NCBI RefSeq assembly: GCF_020731285.1
Contig: NZ_JAJFOW010000052.1
Coordinates: 1-41,257, forward strand
Direction of reading: 5' to 3'
From: Cohnella baijiui
GTDB lineage: Bacteria; Bacillota; Bacilli; Paenibacillales; Paenibacillaceae
DNA length: 41,257 nt
Under the pieces are notes generated by a model, which worked only from the letters and a program-made list of their open reading frames with translations, did no database searches and was not told where the DNA came from. A program made the translations under genes and the position numbers. Within the stretch, counting starts at the first letter, position 1. Each line of letters begins with the position of its first letter. Shown in pieces: positions 22,448 to 31,019 of the stretch.

Positions 22448-22495
22448 TGTCGTTCAGGCTTTGTGTCGTTCAGGCTTTGTGTCGTTCAGGCTTTG
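22448..22495. repeat. Three perfect 16-bp tandem repeats over the ytxC stop codon
   Basis: TGTCGTTCAGGCTTTG is repeated at 22448, 22464 and 22480 without mismatch. The third copy contains the ytxC stop codon. The reverse strand reads CAAAGCCTGAACGACA, each copy carrying a TGA. Confidence 0.95.
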
Positions 22496-23373
22496 GGCAT
22501 CACCGTGCAGACCGCCCGTTCGCCGAAGATGCCCATCAACGTGCGGATTACCTGCGAGTCGGGCTCCGGCGTATGAATGTACAGATGCCGCGGTGAGACG
22601 GCCAACAGCCGACTGACAAGCAGGCTCTCCTCCTCCTGGTCGTCCGGCGTTTCACCCGCGTCCGTTTTCCGTCCACCGGCCGAATCGGATTCGCGATCAA
22701 GCGGCCGCATCTTTTCGTCCAGCAGCTGAAACGCATGGCCGCCGCCATGGAGTACGTGAACCTCCTGAACGCGCACTTCCTGCCATTCCACCATCGACTG
22801 GAGCAAAGACATGAACTCCTGGTACTGCCGCTCCATCAGCCGTTCCTCGACCGCCGTCTCGGCAGCTTCGCAGATTTCGGCTTCGTATTCCCGCAGCCGG
22901 AAACGGATGTATCCTTCGATATTCAGCCGGTCATGGGCAGCGAGGAAGGCGCCGAAGCGCTGCCCCAGCTTTTTAACCCGTTTTTCCCGACCGCGTCCGA
23001 CCGCGTAGGCCGCCCCTTCCGGCCAAACGGTCGGCTCGCCGTCGAGCAGCGAGATCGCCTCCGAGACGAGCACGTCCGCCTCGACCGCGTCGCGGATGCC
23101 GAATTTCCGCTGAATGTATTTTCGGAGCAGAAGCGGCTCCTTCTCCGACACGAGAAACTCCGCTACAACGGCGCCCGTCTTGTCGCAAAATTCCTTGCGC
23201 CCCCGCTCGATCGTCAACCGGCAGCGAATGCCGGGCTGTCCGCCAAGCGGCGACCACGGCCCTTTGCCGTCCAAGCCCATCAGCCCGGGGAACGCTTGAT
23301 TCAACATGGCCGTCAGCCGTTCGCGCGAGGAAGTGTCGCCTTGCGTTTCGATGATCCACTCGTCCGCCTGCAT
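22486..23373 (-). CDS. ytxC: YtxC-family putative sporulation protein
   Basis: A 295-residue soluble protein of the YtxC family, annotated as a putative sporulation protein on the basis of its Bacillus relatives; molecular role unknown. Visible family marks are LLLRKYIQRKFGI, HDRLNIEGYIRFRLREYEAE, the helix-rich ERQYQEFMSLLQSMVEWQ segment and the C-terminal LAVSPRHLYIHTP then VIRTLMGIFGERAVC. A variable charged insertion (RESDSAGGRKTDAGETPDDQEEES) precedes the C-terminal part. No TM segment. ATG 23373 has GGGGGTGAGCC upstream. It lies upstream of thrS on the same strand, as in related genomes, but thrS has its own promoter. The final codons sit in a triplicated 16-bp repeat. Confidence 0.88.
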   Translation of the reverse strand: MQADEWIIETQGDTSSRERLTAMLNQAFPGLMGLDGKGPWSPLGGQPGIRCRLTIERGRKEFCDKTGAVVAEFLVSEKEPLLLRKYIQRKFGIRDAVEADVLVSEAISLLDGEPTVWPEGAAYAVGRGREKRVKKLGQRFGAFLAAHDRLNIEGYIRFRLREYEAEICEAAETAVEERLMERQYQEFMSLLQSMVEWQEVRVQEVHVLHGGGHAFQLLDEKMRPLDRESDSAGGRKTDAGETPDDQEEESLLVSRLLAVSPRHLYIHTPEPDSQVIRTLMGIFGERAVCTVMPKA

Positions 23374-23533
23374 CGGCTCACCCCCGTAGTCCCTGTTGTT
23401 CTAATCTATATGGTGGCCGAAATGGGGATATACGATTGCCGAAGCGCTATGGTATATTTTATTAAAAAGCCCGGACGTCCGCTCCATTTTGCCCCAGTAC
23501 CGTTTAGGCCTTTCAAAACGAGAGGATATCAAG

Positions 23534-24646
23534 ATGCTATTCCCTTCCCTGGATTTGAATCAGCAACGGTGGAACCGCTTGCTGCTGAATTTTTTCTGGA
23601 TCGTCCTGGCTATGAGTGTGGTCATCGAAGCGCTGTATCTCACGGTCACCTCCGGCCGCACCTCCACGTTTATCTGGCTGTACATGGCTCGACCCGGCTT
23701 GCTGCTCGCACTCATCATCGGGCTGGCTGAAGCCGGCGTCCGGCATCTGCCCCGATTTCACGATTATTTGCTCATTACGGCCTCGACCTTGATCGCTGTG
23801 ACGATAACCGGCGTTCACGCCACGTTATCCTATATTCCGTTTTCCTTGTTTTTTCCGATTTTGGTGAGCACGTTTTATTTTCAATTCAAAAAACTGCTGT
23901 TCGCCCTCGCTTGCGCGCTGACCGGAATGGTCCTGCTCTACGGCCTCGTGAAGACGCTGCAGCATTCGCTGTCCGCCATCGACCTTGTGACAATGGCGAT
24001 CTTCATGACCGCCTACAGCGGCATCGCGATGGGCGTCCTGATGCGCGGACGAGAGCTGCACAGGCATCTGCGCTCATCTTACGAACAGCATCGGGAGCTG
24101 CTCGTCCATACCGTCGTGATGGACAAGCTGGCGAAGACCGACGCCCTGACCGATACATACAATCATATGGCTTTTCACGAATATTTGGCTCGCCTGACCG
24201 AGCAGGCGGCGTACGGTCTGCCTCTGCAATTGGCCATCATGGATATCGACAACTTCAAAGCGGTCAACGATACGTTCGGCCACCGCGCCGGCGACGAGGT
24301 GCTCCGGAGCGTCGCGGGCGTCGTACGGGGCCATGCGAGCGAGTTCGACATCGTCGCCCGCTACGGCGGAGAAGAGATTGCGGTGCTGTTCACGGATCGG
24401 ACGCTGGCCAGCGCCTACGAATCCGTGGAGGAGATCCGAACGGCCGTCTCCGCAGCCAAACATGAGGCGCTCGGCGGACGCTCGGTGACGATCAGCGTCG
24501 GTCTGGCCGCCTACGTGGAAGAGATGGACAAGGAGACGCTCTTCCGCAGCGCCGACGCCGCGCTGTATCAGGCGAAGCACGGAGGCAAAAACCGGACGGT
24601 CGTCGCCCCCCTAACCGCCTCTACGACAAAAAGCAGCCCCGCTTAG
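23534..24646 (+). CDS. Membrane-bound GGDEF protein (probable diguanylate cyclase)
   Basis: A 370-residue protein. The N-terminal half is a membrane sensor with about six hydrophobic segments (15-38, 45-66, 78-98, 100-115, 122-142, 150-170). A short coiled linker leads to a GGDEF domain (about 200-360) with KTDALTDTYNHMAFHEYL, LAIMDIDNFKAVNDTFGHRA and the active loop RYGGEEIAVLF (GGEE at 278-281), so c-di-GMP synthesis is plausible; the usual phenylalanine after GGEE is isoleucine. The inhibitory RxxD site is absent (SEFD instead), suggesting no product inhibition. ATG 23534 has AGAGG upstream; the frame opens earlier at 23489 without a ribosome site. Its stop codon lies inside a bidirectional terminator shared with mqnC. 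Confidence 0.9.
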   Translation: MLFPSLDLNQQRWNRLLLNFFWIVLAMSVVIEALYLTVTSGRTSTFIWLYMARPGLLLALIIGLAEAGVRHLPRFHDYLLITASTLIAVTITGVHATLSYIPFSLFFPILVSTFYFQFKKLLFALACALTGMVLLYGLVKTLQHSLSAIDLVTMAIFMTAYSGIAMGVLMRGRELHRHLRSSYEQHRELLVHTVVMDKLAKTDALTDTYNHMAFHEYLARLTEQAAYGLPLQLAIMDIDNFKAVNDTFGHRAGDEVLRSVAGVVRGHASEFDIVARYGGEEIAVLFTDRTLASAYESVEEIRTAVSAAKHEALGGRSVTISVGLAAYVEEMDKETLFRSADAALYQAKHGGKNRTVVAPLTASTTKSSPA

Positions 24647-24660
24647 GGCTGCTTTTCCAT
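24626..24660. terminator. Bidirectional terminator between the GGDEF gene and mqnC
   Basis: AGCAGCCC-CGCTTA-GGGCTGCT is flanked by AAAA on the left and TTTTCCATTTT on the right. It serves two convergent genes. Confidence 0.85.
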
Positions 24661-24671
24661 TTTGCCGTCTA

Positions 24672-25808
24672 TTAGTTCTGCATGACGAAGTCCCGCGCGA
24701 CATGCTCGTTGTCGTGGTACACCTTCAAAATTTCGTATTTTGTATTGCGCTGCGCCGGTATTTTGCCCGCTTCGCGGATGAGCTTCAGGATGAGCTCGAT
24801 ATTCACCTTGTGCGTTGTTCCCGCCGCGGAGACTACGTTCTCCTCCATCATCGTGCTTCCGAAGTCGTTGCAGCCGTAGCTCAGCGACAGCTTGCCGATC
24901 TCCGGCCCCATCGTGACCCAGGAGGATTGGAAGTTGTCGATATTGTCAAGCGCGATGCGGCTGATCGCCAGCGTTTTCAAGTACTCCTCCGGCGTCGCCT
25001 TTTCCCGCTTCATGTTCGTATTGTCCGGTTGGAACGTCCATGGAATGAAAGCCAGAAAGCCCTTCGAGGAATAGCCGTTCTGAATGCACTCGTCCTGTGC
25101 GTCCCGCACCCGTAGAAGATGCAGCGCGCGCTCCTCCATCGATTCGCCGAAGCCGATGACCATCGTCGCCGTCGTGTTCATGCCGATCCGGTGCGCAGTC
25201 TTCATGACGTCCATCCAGTCGGTCCAGGACCCTTTCAGGCGGCTGATCTTGCGCCGGGTCCGGTCGTCCAGAATTTCCGCGCCCCCGCCCGGCAGCGAGT
25301 CGAGACCGGCCTCGTGGATTTGGCGGATGACCTCTTCGAGCGACAGGCCGTCGGATACTTCCTTCATCTTGTGGATCTCGGCCGGAGAGAAGGAATGCAT
25401 CGTGATATTCGGGAACCGCGCCTTGATCTTGCGCAGCAGGTCCAAATAATAACTGAATTTGAGATTCGGATTCGTCCCGCCCTGCATCAGAATCTCGGTG
25501 CCGCCCACGTCCGCCGTTTCCTGGATTTTCTGCAGGATCGTCTCGTCCGGCAGCACGTAGCCTTGATCGGAACCCGGTGCGCGATAAAAGGCGCAAAACC
25601 GGCAGTAAACGTCGCAAATATTCGTATAGTTCACGTTGCGTCCGACCACGAACGTCGTAATCGGCTCGGGGTGGCGCCGCAGCATCAGCTGATTCGCCGC
25701 TGCCCCCATCTTCTCGATCTCTTCCGACTCAAACAGGGTGACCACATCTTCCAGCGCCAGCCGTTCGCCTTTAAGCGACCGGTCCAGAATGGCGTCCACT
25801 GCGCTCAT
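24672..25808 (-). CDS. mqnC: Cyclic dehypoxanthinyl futalosine synthase
   Basis: Radical SAM enzyme of the futalosine route to menaquinone; it cyclises dehypoxanthinyl futalosine. At 378 residues it has the usual length. The cluster motif is CDVYCRFC (Cys65, Cys69, Cys72). Further family marks are GGTEILMQGGTNPNL, LPGGGAEILDDRTRR, GFGESMEERALHLLRVRDAQ and YGCNDFGSTMMEENVVSAAG. AGGAGG precedes ATG 25808. The gene stands alone here: no mqnA, mqnD or mqnE is in the window, so the rest of the pathway must be elsewhere. Its promoter is probably ATGACA-N17-TACAAT. Use of the futalosine pathway in a Paenibacillaceae-type genome is notable because Bacillus subtilis uses the classical Men pathway. Confidence 0.95.
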   Translation of the reverse strand: MSAVDAILDRSLKGERLALEDVVTLFESEEIEKMGAAANQLMLRRHPEPITTFVVGRNVNYTNICDVYCRFCAFYRAPGSDQGYVLPDETILQKIQETADVGGTEILMQGGTNPNLKFSYYLDLLRKIKARFPNITMHSFSPAEIHKMKEVSDGLSLEEVIRQIHEAGLDSLPGGGAEILDDRTRRKISRLKGSWTDWMDVMKTAHRIGMNTTATMVIGFGESMEERALHLLRVRDAQDECIQNGYSSKGFLAFIPWTFQPDNTNMKREKATPEEYLKTLAISRIALDNIDNFQSSWVTMGPEIGKLSLSYGCNDFGSTMMEENVVSAAGTTHKVNIELILKLIREAGKIPAQRNTKYEILKVYHDNEHVARDFVMQN

Positions 25809-25846
25809 CTCGCCAGCCTCCTTTTCTTGCTTCCTCTATAGGGATC

Positions 25847-25875
25847 ATTGTAGCCCAGTTCGCGCCCCTTGTCAT
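25847..25875 (-). promoter_or_regulatory. mqnC promoter
   Basis: On the minus strand ATGACA (25875-25870), 17 bases, TACAAT (25852-25847). The start lies about 35 bp before the initiation codon. Confidence 0.6.
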
Positions 25876-25919
25876 CCAAAGGCGGCTTGACAGTTTTGTG
25901 AAAAAATTCACGACAAAGC

Positions 25920-25940
25920 CGAAACAAAAGCCGCGGGCTC
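25920..25940 (-). terminator. Weak terminator after the EAL gene
   Basis: AGCC-CGC-GGCT followed by TTTGTTTC overlaps the stop codon on the minus strand. The stem is short, so confidence is low. Confidence 0.35.
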
Positions 25941-27354
25941 AGGAAGCGACCTGGCCGCGGCGATGCTGGATTCTGCGCTTCGTTTCTTGAAAGATGTCCC
26001 GCTCGTGTTCGTGCAGCAGCACGTTCGGCCGGGCGAAGTAATAACCTTGCCCCATGCCGACGTTCAGCTTGAACAGGACGTCCGCTTCCTCCTCGCGCTC
26101 GACGCCTTCGGCGACAACCTCGCAGCTCATCTCGCTGGCCGCGTTCACGATCGCGCGCAGCAGGCTAAGCTTGACGGCATAGCGGTCGACGAATTGAATG
26201 ACGGAACGGTCGATCTTGATCACCTCGGGCGCGAGCTCGCCGATCCATTGGAGGCTCGAATAGCCCGACCCGGCGTCATCCACGGCGAAGCGGAAGCCGT
26301 GCGCACGGAAGGTGTCGAGGATATCGGCCATCCCTTTGAGATCCTGCACCTCGTGGCGCTCTGTGATCTCCAGCACGATTTGTCCCGGCGACAAGCCGGG
26401 GTGGCGCTCCAGGCACTGGAGCATATGATTCAGGAACATCGGATGCGACAAGGTGACCGGCGTGATGTTCAGGAAGATCGGCTCCCGGATGCCACGGGTG
26501 GCAATCTCCTCGAGCGCGTGCCGGACGACGAGAAATTCGAGCTTGCTCAGCAGCTTGCTCTGGCTGGCGAAGCGGAACAGCTCGTCCGGCAGGTGAAAGA
26601 TGCTGGCCGCGGGTCCGCGGGTCAGAATCTCCCAGCCGAATACATCTCCGCTGCGCAGGTTCATGATCGGCTGCGCCAGCACCGAAATGCTGCCGTCCTG
26701 CAAAATCTGGTCGAGCTGGCGGCGGGCGGCGAGCACCTGCGGCGTCACTTGCCGCGTCGCAAGGGCGAGCGCGAAATGGTACGCCTCATGAAGCCGTTCC
26801 GAGGCGGTCGCGTCCTGCTGGTGCAGCGGCAGGGAGACGGGGACGTACGTCCCGGTCAAATGGAGACGGACGCGCTCGCCCGGCATACTCCCTTCGACGC
26901 TCACCTCGAGCGCGTGCTTCAGCATCTCCAGCTTGCGGAAGAGCGCGGGCGGCACGAACGACTCTCCGCGCTCCGCCGCTTCGCGAATGATGACGACGTA
27001 TTCGTGCGGACCGAACTGATCCAGACCGACCAGCTCGCGGGGAAGCAACTGCTCGGAGGTCAGCTCCTTGAGCAGGGTGCGCGTCAGGGCCTGCAGCCGC
27101 AGCGTGGATGCGGGACAGAGCGGCTCGTGCGCGGCCGGTACCTCCCAGCGGAAGAGCGCCAAATAACAGGCGTCTCCGCGGCGAATCCGCTTGTCCAGAA
27201 GCGAGACGAGCGGGCGCCTCAGCGTAAAGTCCGGCGGGAACGCCTTTAGCATGCGGCTGGGCAGCATGAGCTTGGAGACCAGGCGAAGCTTTTCAACCAA
27301 ACCTTGAACGCTCACGATGATCAGCCTGCCTTGTCGGGACGATTTTTTTATCAT
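25939..27354 (-). CDS. EAL-domain protein with degenerate GGDEF-like N-terminus
   Basis: A 471-residue cytoplasmic protein. The C-terminal EAL domain (about 215-460) has the signature as EIL (242-244) in GWEILTRGP and the catalytic set IFLNITP, VLEITERH, FAVDDAGSGYSS, VIKID and VVAEGVE, so c-di-GMP phosphodiesterase activity is plausible, although the usual DDFG is DDAG. Residues 45-200 resemble a decayed GGDEF domain: RPLVSLLDKRIRRGDACYLA and LDQFGPHEYVVII where GGDEF would lie, so no cyclase activity is expected. ATG 27354 lacks a ribosome site; GTG 27315 with AAGGCAGG upstream is a realistic alternative. It follows metC by 51 bp on the same strand and may be read from the methionine operon. 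Confidence 0.88.
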   Translation of the reverse strand: MIKKSSRQGRLIIVSVQGLVEKLRLVSKLMLPSRMLKAFPPDFTLRRPLVSLLDKRIRRGDACYLALFRWEVPAAHEPLCPASTLRLQALTRTLLKELTSEQLLPRELVGLDQFGPHEYVVIIREAAERGESFVPPALFRKLEMLKHALEVSVEGSMPGERVRLHLTGTYVPVSLPLHQQDATASERLHEAYHFALALATRQVTPQVLAARRQLDQILQDGSISVLAQPIMNLRSGDVFGWEILTRGPAASIFHLPDELFRFASQSKLLSKLEFLVVRHALEEIATRGIREPIFLNITPVTLSHPMFLNHMLQCLERHPGLSPGQIVLEITERHEVQDLKGMADILDTFRAHGFRFAVDDAGSGYSSLQWIGELAPEVIKIDRSVIQFVDRYAVKLSLLRAIVNAASEMSCEVVAEGVEREEEADVLFKLNVGMGQGYYFARPNVLLHEHERDIFQETKRRIQHRRGQVAS

Positions 27355-27405
27355 TTTATCACGTATAGACAGGCCTGAATAGCAGATGTTACCAGACTTA
27401 TTCGG

Positions 27406-28578
27406 TTATTCCGCCAATGCCTGCGCCAGATCCGCGATCAAATCGTCGATCGCTTCAAGACCGACCGAGTAACGGACCAAGCCGTCCGTGATCCCCCGCT
27501 CGAGCCGCACGTGCGGCGGCATCGCGGCGTGGGACATCATCGCCGGATAGGAGAGAATGCTCTCGACCGCCCCGAGGCTGACGGCGACGAGCGGGATCCG
27601 GACCCGGCCGAGCAGGCGCTTCGCCCGCTCCCCGCTGCCCGCGTCGAACGAAACGACCGCGCCGTAGCCGCGCGACTGGCGCTCGTGGATGTCGCGGCCG
27701 GGATGATCCTCGAGCCCCGGATAGTACACGCGCTCGACCGCCGGATGCGCCTGCAGCCAGGCGGCCAGCTTGGCGGCGCTTCGCTCGCTTTCCGCCATGC
27801 GGACCTGCAGCGTCTTCATCCCGCGGATCAGCAGCCAGCTCTCCTGCGTGCCGAGGACGGTGCCCAGTCCGTTTTGCAGCTGCTTTACGCGGCGCCCGAG
27901 CGCCTCGTCCGCCGTCACGATCAGGCCCGCCAGCACATCGCTGTGCCCGCCCAGGAACTTGGTCGCGCTGTGGACGACAAGGTCGATGCCGAGCTCGATC
28001 GGGCGCTGATGGTACGGCGTCATAAACGTGTTGTCGAGCATCGTGATCAGCTCGTGCTCCTTCGCCCACGCGGCGACGCGGGCGATGTCCGTGATCTTGA
28101 GCGTCGGGTTCGACGGCGTCTCCAGAAACACGGCCTTGGTGTTCGGCCGGCGGGCCGCCACGATCCGATCGAAGTCGGTCATGTCGACGAAGGTCGACTC
28201 GATCTGAAGACGGTTCAGCACGGTCGTAAGCAAACGGTAGGTCCCGCCGTACACATCCTCGGTCACGATGACGTGATCGCCAGCCGACAAAAGCAAAAAC
28301 GCCGTCGAAATGGCGGCCATGCCGGAGGCGAACGCGAAGCCGTTCGTTCCGCCTTCCAACACCGCGATGTACTGCTCGAGCGCTTCGCGCGTCGGGTTGC
28401 CGGAGCGGCTGTAATCATGGACCGGCGGACGCTCGAGGTCGAAGTGGTGGAACGTCGACGCCTGATAAATCGGCACGCTGGAAGCGCCGGTGGCGGCGTC
28501 GATCTCCTTGCCGAAGTGAATCAGCTTCGTGCCGAAGTCTTGGGCTTCGCGGTTGTCGTTCGAATGCGATGGCGTCAT
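27406..28578 (-). CDS. metC: Cystathionine beta-lyase (MetC-like)
   Basis: A 390-residue PLP enzyme of the Cys/Met metabolism family that cleaves cystathionine to homocysteine. Visible marks are the VPIYQASTFHHF start, YSRSGNPTREALE, the substrate-site SGMAAISTAF, FLETPSNPTLKITDI, the PLP-binding Lys207 in VVHSATKFLGGHSDVLAG, and SLGAVESILSYPAMMSHA. It follows metI with a three-base gap, and GAGGAGG for its ATG lies within the metI end. The pairing MetI-MetC with a SAM riboswitch matches the Bacillus yjcIJ arrangement, which is why beta-lyase is preferred over the similar gamma-lyase; sequence alone does not separate the two with certainty. Confidence 0.9.
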   Translation of the reverse strand: MTPSHSNDNREAQDFGTKLIHFGKEIDAATGASSVPIYQASTFHHFDLERPPVHDYSRSGNPTREALEQYIAVLEGGTNGFAFASGMAAISTAFLLLSAGDHVIVTEDVYGGTYRLLTTVLNRLQIESTFVDMTDFDRIVAARRPNTKAVFLETPSNPTLKITDIARVAAWAKEHELITMLDNTFMTPYHQRPIELGIDLVVHSATKFLGGHSDVLAGLIVTADEALGRRVKQLQNGLGTVLGTQESWLLIRGMKTLQVRMAESERSAAKLAAWLQAHPAVERVYYPGLEDHPGRDIHERQSRGYGAVVSFDAGSGERAKRLLGRVRIPLVAVSLGAVESILSYPAMMSHAAMPPHVRLERGITDGLVRYSVGLEAIDDLIADLAQALAE

Positions 28579-28581
28579 GCG

Positions 28582-29745
28582 TCAGGCCTCCTCGATTTCC
28601 CGCAGCGCGGCGTCGATGGCCTGGCCCAGGTCGGCGATCAGGTCATCGATGTGCTCGATCCCTACAGAGAAGCGCAAGAGCCGGTCGTCCACGCCGACGC
28701 GGCGGCGAATTTCCTCGGGAATGTCCGCGTGCGTCTGCACCGCCGGATACGTCAGGAGCGACTCGACCCCGCCTAGGCTCTCCGCGAAAGCGATCAGCCG
28801 AAGATGGCGCAGGATCGGCTCGACGGTGCGGGCATCCTTCATACGGAAGGAAAAGATGCCCGTGTTGCCGGATGCTTGCCGACGCTGGATCTCATATCCG
28901 GGATGGTGCGGCAGCGCCGGGTGGTACACCTCTTCGATGGCCGGGTGGGATTTGAGCCATTCCGCCAGCTTCACCGAATTGAACTCGTGGCGCTCCATGC
29001 GCAGGGCGAGCGTCTTCATGCCTCTCATGAGCAGCCAGGAATCCTGGGGTCCGAGAACGGCACCGATCGAGTTGTGGAGAATCGCCATCTCGTCGGACAA
29101 GGCCTGTCCTTTCGTTACGATTAGTCCCGCCAGCACGTCGTTATGTCCGCCGAGATATTTGGTCGCGCTGTGGATGACGATATCGGCGCCGAGCTCGATC
29201 GGTCGCTGCAAAAACGGGGTCAGCAGCGTATTGTCGACGATCGTCAAGAGGCCTTTGCGCTTGGCCCAGGCCGCCGCCTTTTCGAGGTCCGTGACCATCA
29301 TGAGCGGATTGGTCGGCGTCTCGATCAGGATCGCCTTCGTGCTCCCCTCCCGGTAGCTCGCCTCCAGCGCGTCCAGATCGTTCGTGTCCACGTACGTCGC
29401 CGAGACGCCGAATCGCGACATGATCCGCTCCAGCAGCCGGTAGGTCCCGCCGTACAGATCGAGCGAAACGATCAGATGGTCGCCCTGGGAGAACAGCGCA
29501 AAAATCGTTTGCAGCGCCGCCATGCCGGAACTGCAGGCAAAGCCGCGGTCGCCGCTCTCCAGCTCGGCGGCGGCCGCCTCCAGGATCGTGCGCGTCGGGC
29601 TCTTGGTGCGGGAGTAGTCGAAGCCCGTGCTCTGCCCGAGACGGGGGTGGCGGAACGCGGTCGCGTGGTAGATCGGATAGCTTACGGCGCCCGTCGCCGG
29701 ATCTTCCTGCGACCCGATTTGGGCCAAACGGCTTTCGATGTTCAT
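28582..29745 (-). CDS. metI: Cystathionine gamma-synthase / O-acetylhomoserine thiolyase (MetI-like)
   Basis: A 387-residue PLP enzyme that joins acylated homoserine with cysteine (or sulfide) in methionine synthesis. Marks are VSYPIYHATAFRHP, YSRTKSPTRTILE, SSGMAALQTIFALF, IETPTNPLMMVTDL, the PLP Lys196 in VIHSATKYLGGHNDVLAG and SLGGVESLLTYPAVQTHADI. Compared with metC next door it has the SRTKSPT variant found in Bacillus MetI. AGGAGG precedes ATG 29745, 57 bp after the metA stop. It shares about half its motifs with metC, consistent with an old duplication. Substrate choice between cysteine and sulfide is not readable. Confidence 0.92.
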   Translation of the reverse strand: MNIESRLAQIGSQEDPATGAVSYPIYHATAFRHPRLGQSTGFDYSRTKSPTRTILEAAAAELESGDRGFACSSGMAALQTIFALFSQGDHLIVSLDLYGGTYRLLERIMSRFGVSATYVDTNDLDALEASYREGSTKAILIETPTNPLMMVTDLEKAAAWAKRKGLLTIVDNTLLTPFLQRPIELGADIVIHSATKYLGGHNDVLAGLIVTKGQALSDEMAILHNSIGAVLGPQDSWLLMRGMKTLALRMERHEFNSVKLAEWLKSHPAIEEVYHPALPHHPGYEIQRRQASGNTGIFSFRMKDARTVEPILRHLRLIAFAESLGGVESLLTYPAVQTHADIPEEIRRRVGVDDRLLRFSVGIEHIDDLIADLGQAIDAALREIEEA

Positions 29746-29802
29746 TGAGAGGAAACCTCCTGCGTTCAGGTAAAGTAGGGATGACTCAAGCCTCGGCGAG
29801 CG

Positions 29803-30720
29803 TCAGATGCCCGCTCCGAGATCGAACGGGGTTTCTTGGTACACGTAATAATTCAACCAGTTGGAGTAGAGCAGATTGGCGTGCGCCCGCCAGGTCGACA
29901 GCGGGAACCTGGACGGATCATTGTTCGGGAAGTAGTTTTTCGGCACGTCGATCCGAAGCCCCTTCGCCTTGTCCCGGTCGTACTCCCACTTCAGCGAGCC
30001 CGGGTCGTACTCGGAGTGCCCGGTCACGAAGATCTGCCGCCCGCTGCGGGTCGCCACGATGTAAACGCCGGCCTCCTCGGAAGCCGACCAGATTTCGAGC
30101 TCCGGCACCTTGTCGATATCTTCCTTGCGCACTTCGGTATGACGGGACTGTGGGACGAAAAACATTTCGTCGAAGCCCCGCAGCAGCTTGACGTTGCGCT
30201 GCTCGACCGTATGCGGAAACACGCCGAACAGCTTTTGGTCCAGATCGTGCTTCGGAACGCCGAAGTGATGGTACAGTCCGGCCTGCGCGGCCCAACAAAT
30301 ATGGAAAGTGGAGGTGACGTTCCGCTGGCTCCAGTCCATGATGTCCTTCAGCTCTTCCCAATAATTCACGTCCTCGAACGCCATCTGCTCAACGGGCGCG
30401 CCCGTGATGATCATTCCGTCGTAGCGCTGATGGGCGATCTCGTCGAACGTCTTGTAGAAGCTCTCCAGATGCTCGGCGGATGTGTTTTTGGACGTGTGCG
30501 TCTTCGGATGGAGCAGCACGACCTCCACTTGCAGCGGCGTATTGCCGATGAGGCGCAGCAGCTGCGTCTCCGTCGTTTCTTTCGTCGGCATCAAATTCAA
30601 GATCGCAATGCGCAGCGGCCGAATATCCTGATGGTACGCGGTGCTCTCATCCATGACGAAAATGTTTTCGCCGGCGAGGATCTCTTTGGCCGGCAGGTTG
30701 TCTGGTACTTTGATCGGCAT
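29803..30720 (-). CDS. metA: Homoserine O-acetyltransferase (MetA family)
   Basis: First committed step of methionine synthesis: acylates homoserine. At 305 residues it is full length. The nucleophile is Cys142 (FHICWAAQAG), with catalytic His and Glu in VTGHSEYD. Residue 111 is Glu (TGAPVEQM); published work on MetA shows that Glu at this position favours acetyl-CoA and Gly favours succinyl-CoA, so acetyl transfer is expected. This suits the downstream MetI. ATG 30720 has GGGAGGGTTTGGC upstream; the open frame to 30816 is the riboswitch leader. It is the first gene of metA-metI-metC. Confidence 0.95.
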   Translation of the reverse strand: MPIKVPDNLPAKEILAGENIFVMDESTAYHQDIRPLRIAILNLMPTKETTETQLLRLIGNTPLQVEVVLLHPKTHTSKNTSAEHLESFYKTFDEIAHQRYDGMIITGAPVEQMAFEDVNYWEELKDIMDWSQRNVTSTFHICWAAQAGLYHHFGVPKHDLDQKLFGVFPHTVEQRNVKLLRGFDEMFFVPQSRHTEVRKEDIDKVPELEIWSASEEAGVYIVATRSGRQIFVTGHSEYDPGSLKWEYDRDKAKGLRIDVPKNYFPNNDPSRFPLSTWRAHANLLYSNWLNYYVYQETPFDLGAGI

Positions 30721-30756
30721 GCCAAACCCTCCCTTTTGTCGCATGTTGCATAACGT

Positions 30757-30925
30757 AAAAAAGACCCACTCTGAGAAAGGGGTCGTCGTCGGAACCGTCG
30801 CGATCGCCTCTCTCATCTCCCGAAACGTTCATCCGAACGTTCTCGCAAGAATTAGCACCGTACGTCATACGCGACGCCGGTTGCCGGGCTTCATCGGGCT
30901 AGTCCCTCCGCCTGCTCTTGATAAG
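30757..30925 (-). ncRNA. SAM-I riboswitch (S-box) of the methionine operon
   Basis: The aptamer (30925-30812, minus strand) starts CTTATCAAGAGCAGG, then GGAGGGACTAGCCCGATGAA, CCCGGCAACCGG, GGTGCTAATTC and GGGAGATGAGAG. P1 is CTTATC with GATGAG. The expression platform ends in GACCC/GGGTC (30784-30763) and TTTTTT. SAM binding should terminate transcription before metA. Confidence 0.97.
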
Positions 30926-30964
30926 ATGGCAAAACCTATTCAGTTGTCGGCCGAAACTACAACT

Positions 30965-30993
30965 AATTTACCCGAAAACGGTCCGTCCGTCAA
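30965..30993 (-). promoter_or_regulatory. metA operon promoter
   Basis: On the minus strand TTGACG (30993-30988), 17 bases, TAAATT (30970-30965). The start is expected near 30958, about 30 nt before the riboswitch aptamer. It diverges from the corA promoter 27 bp away. Confidence 0.75.
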
Positions 30994-31019
30994 GAGTCTG
31001 CGTCCGTCGGAATTTGTCC

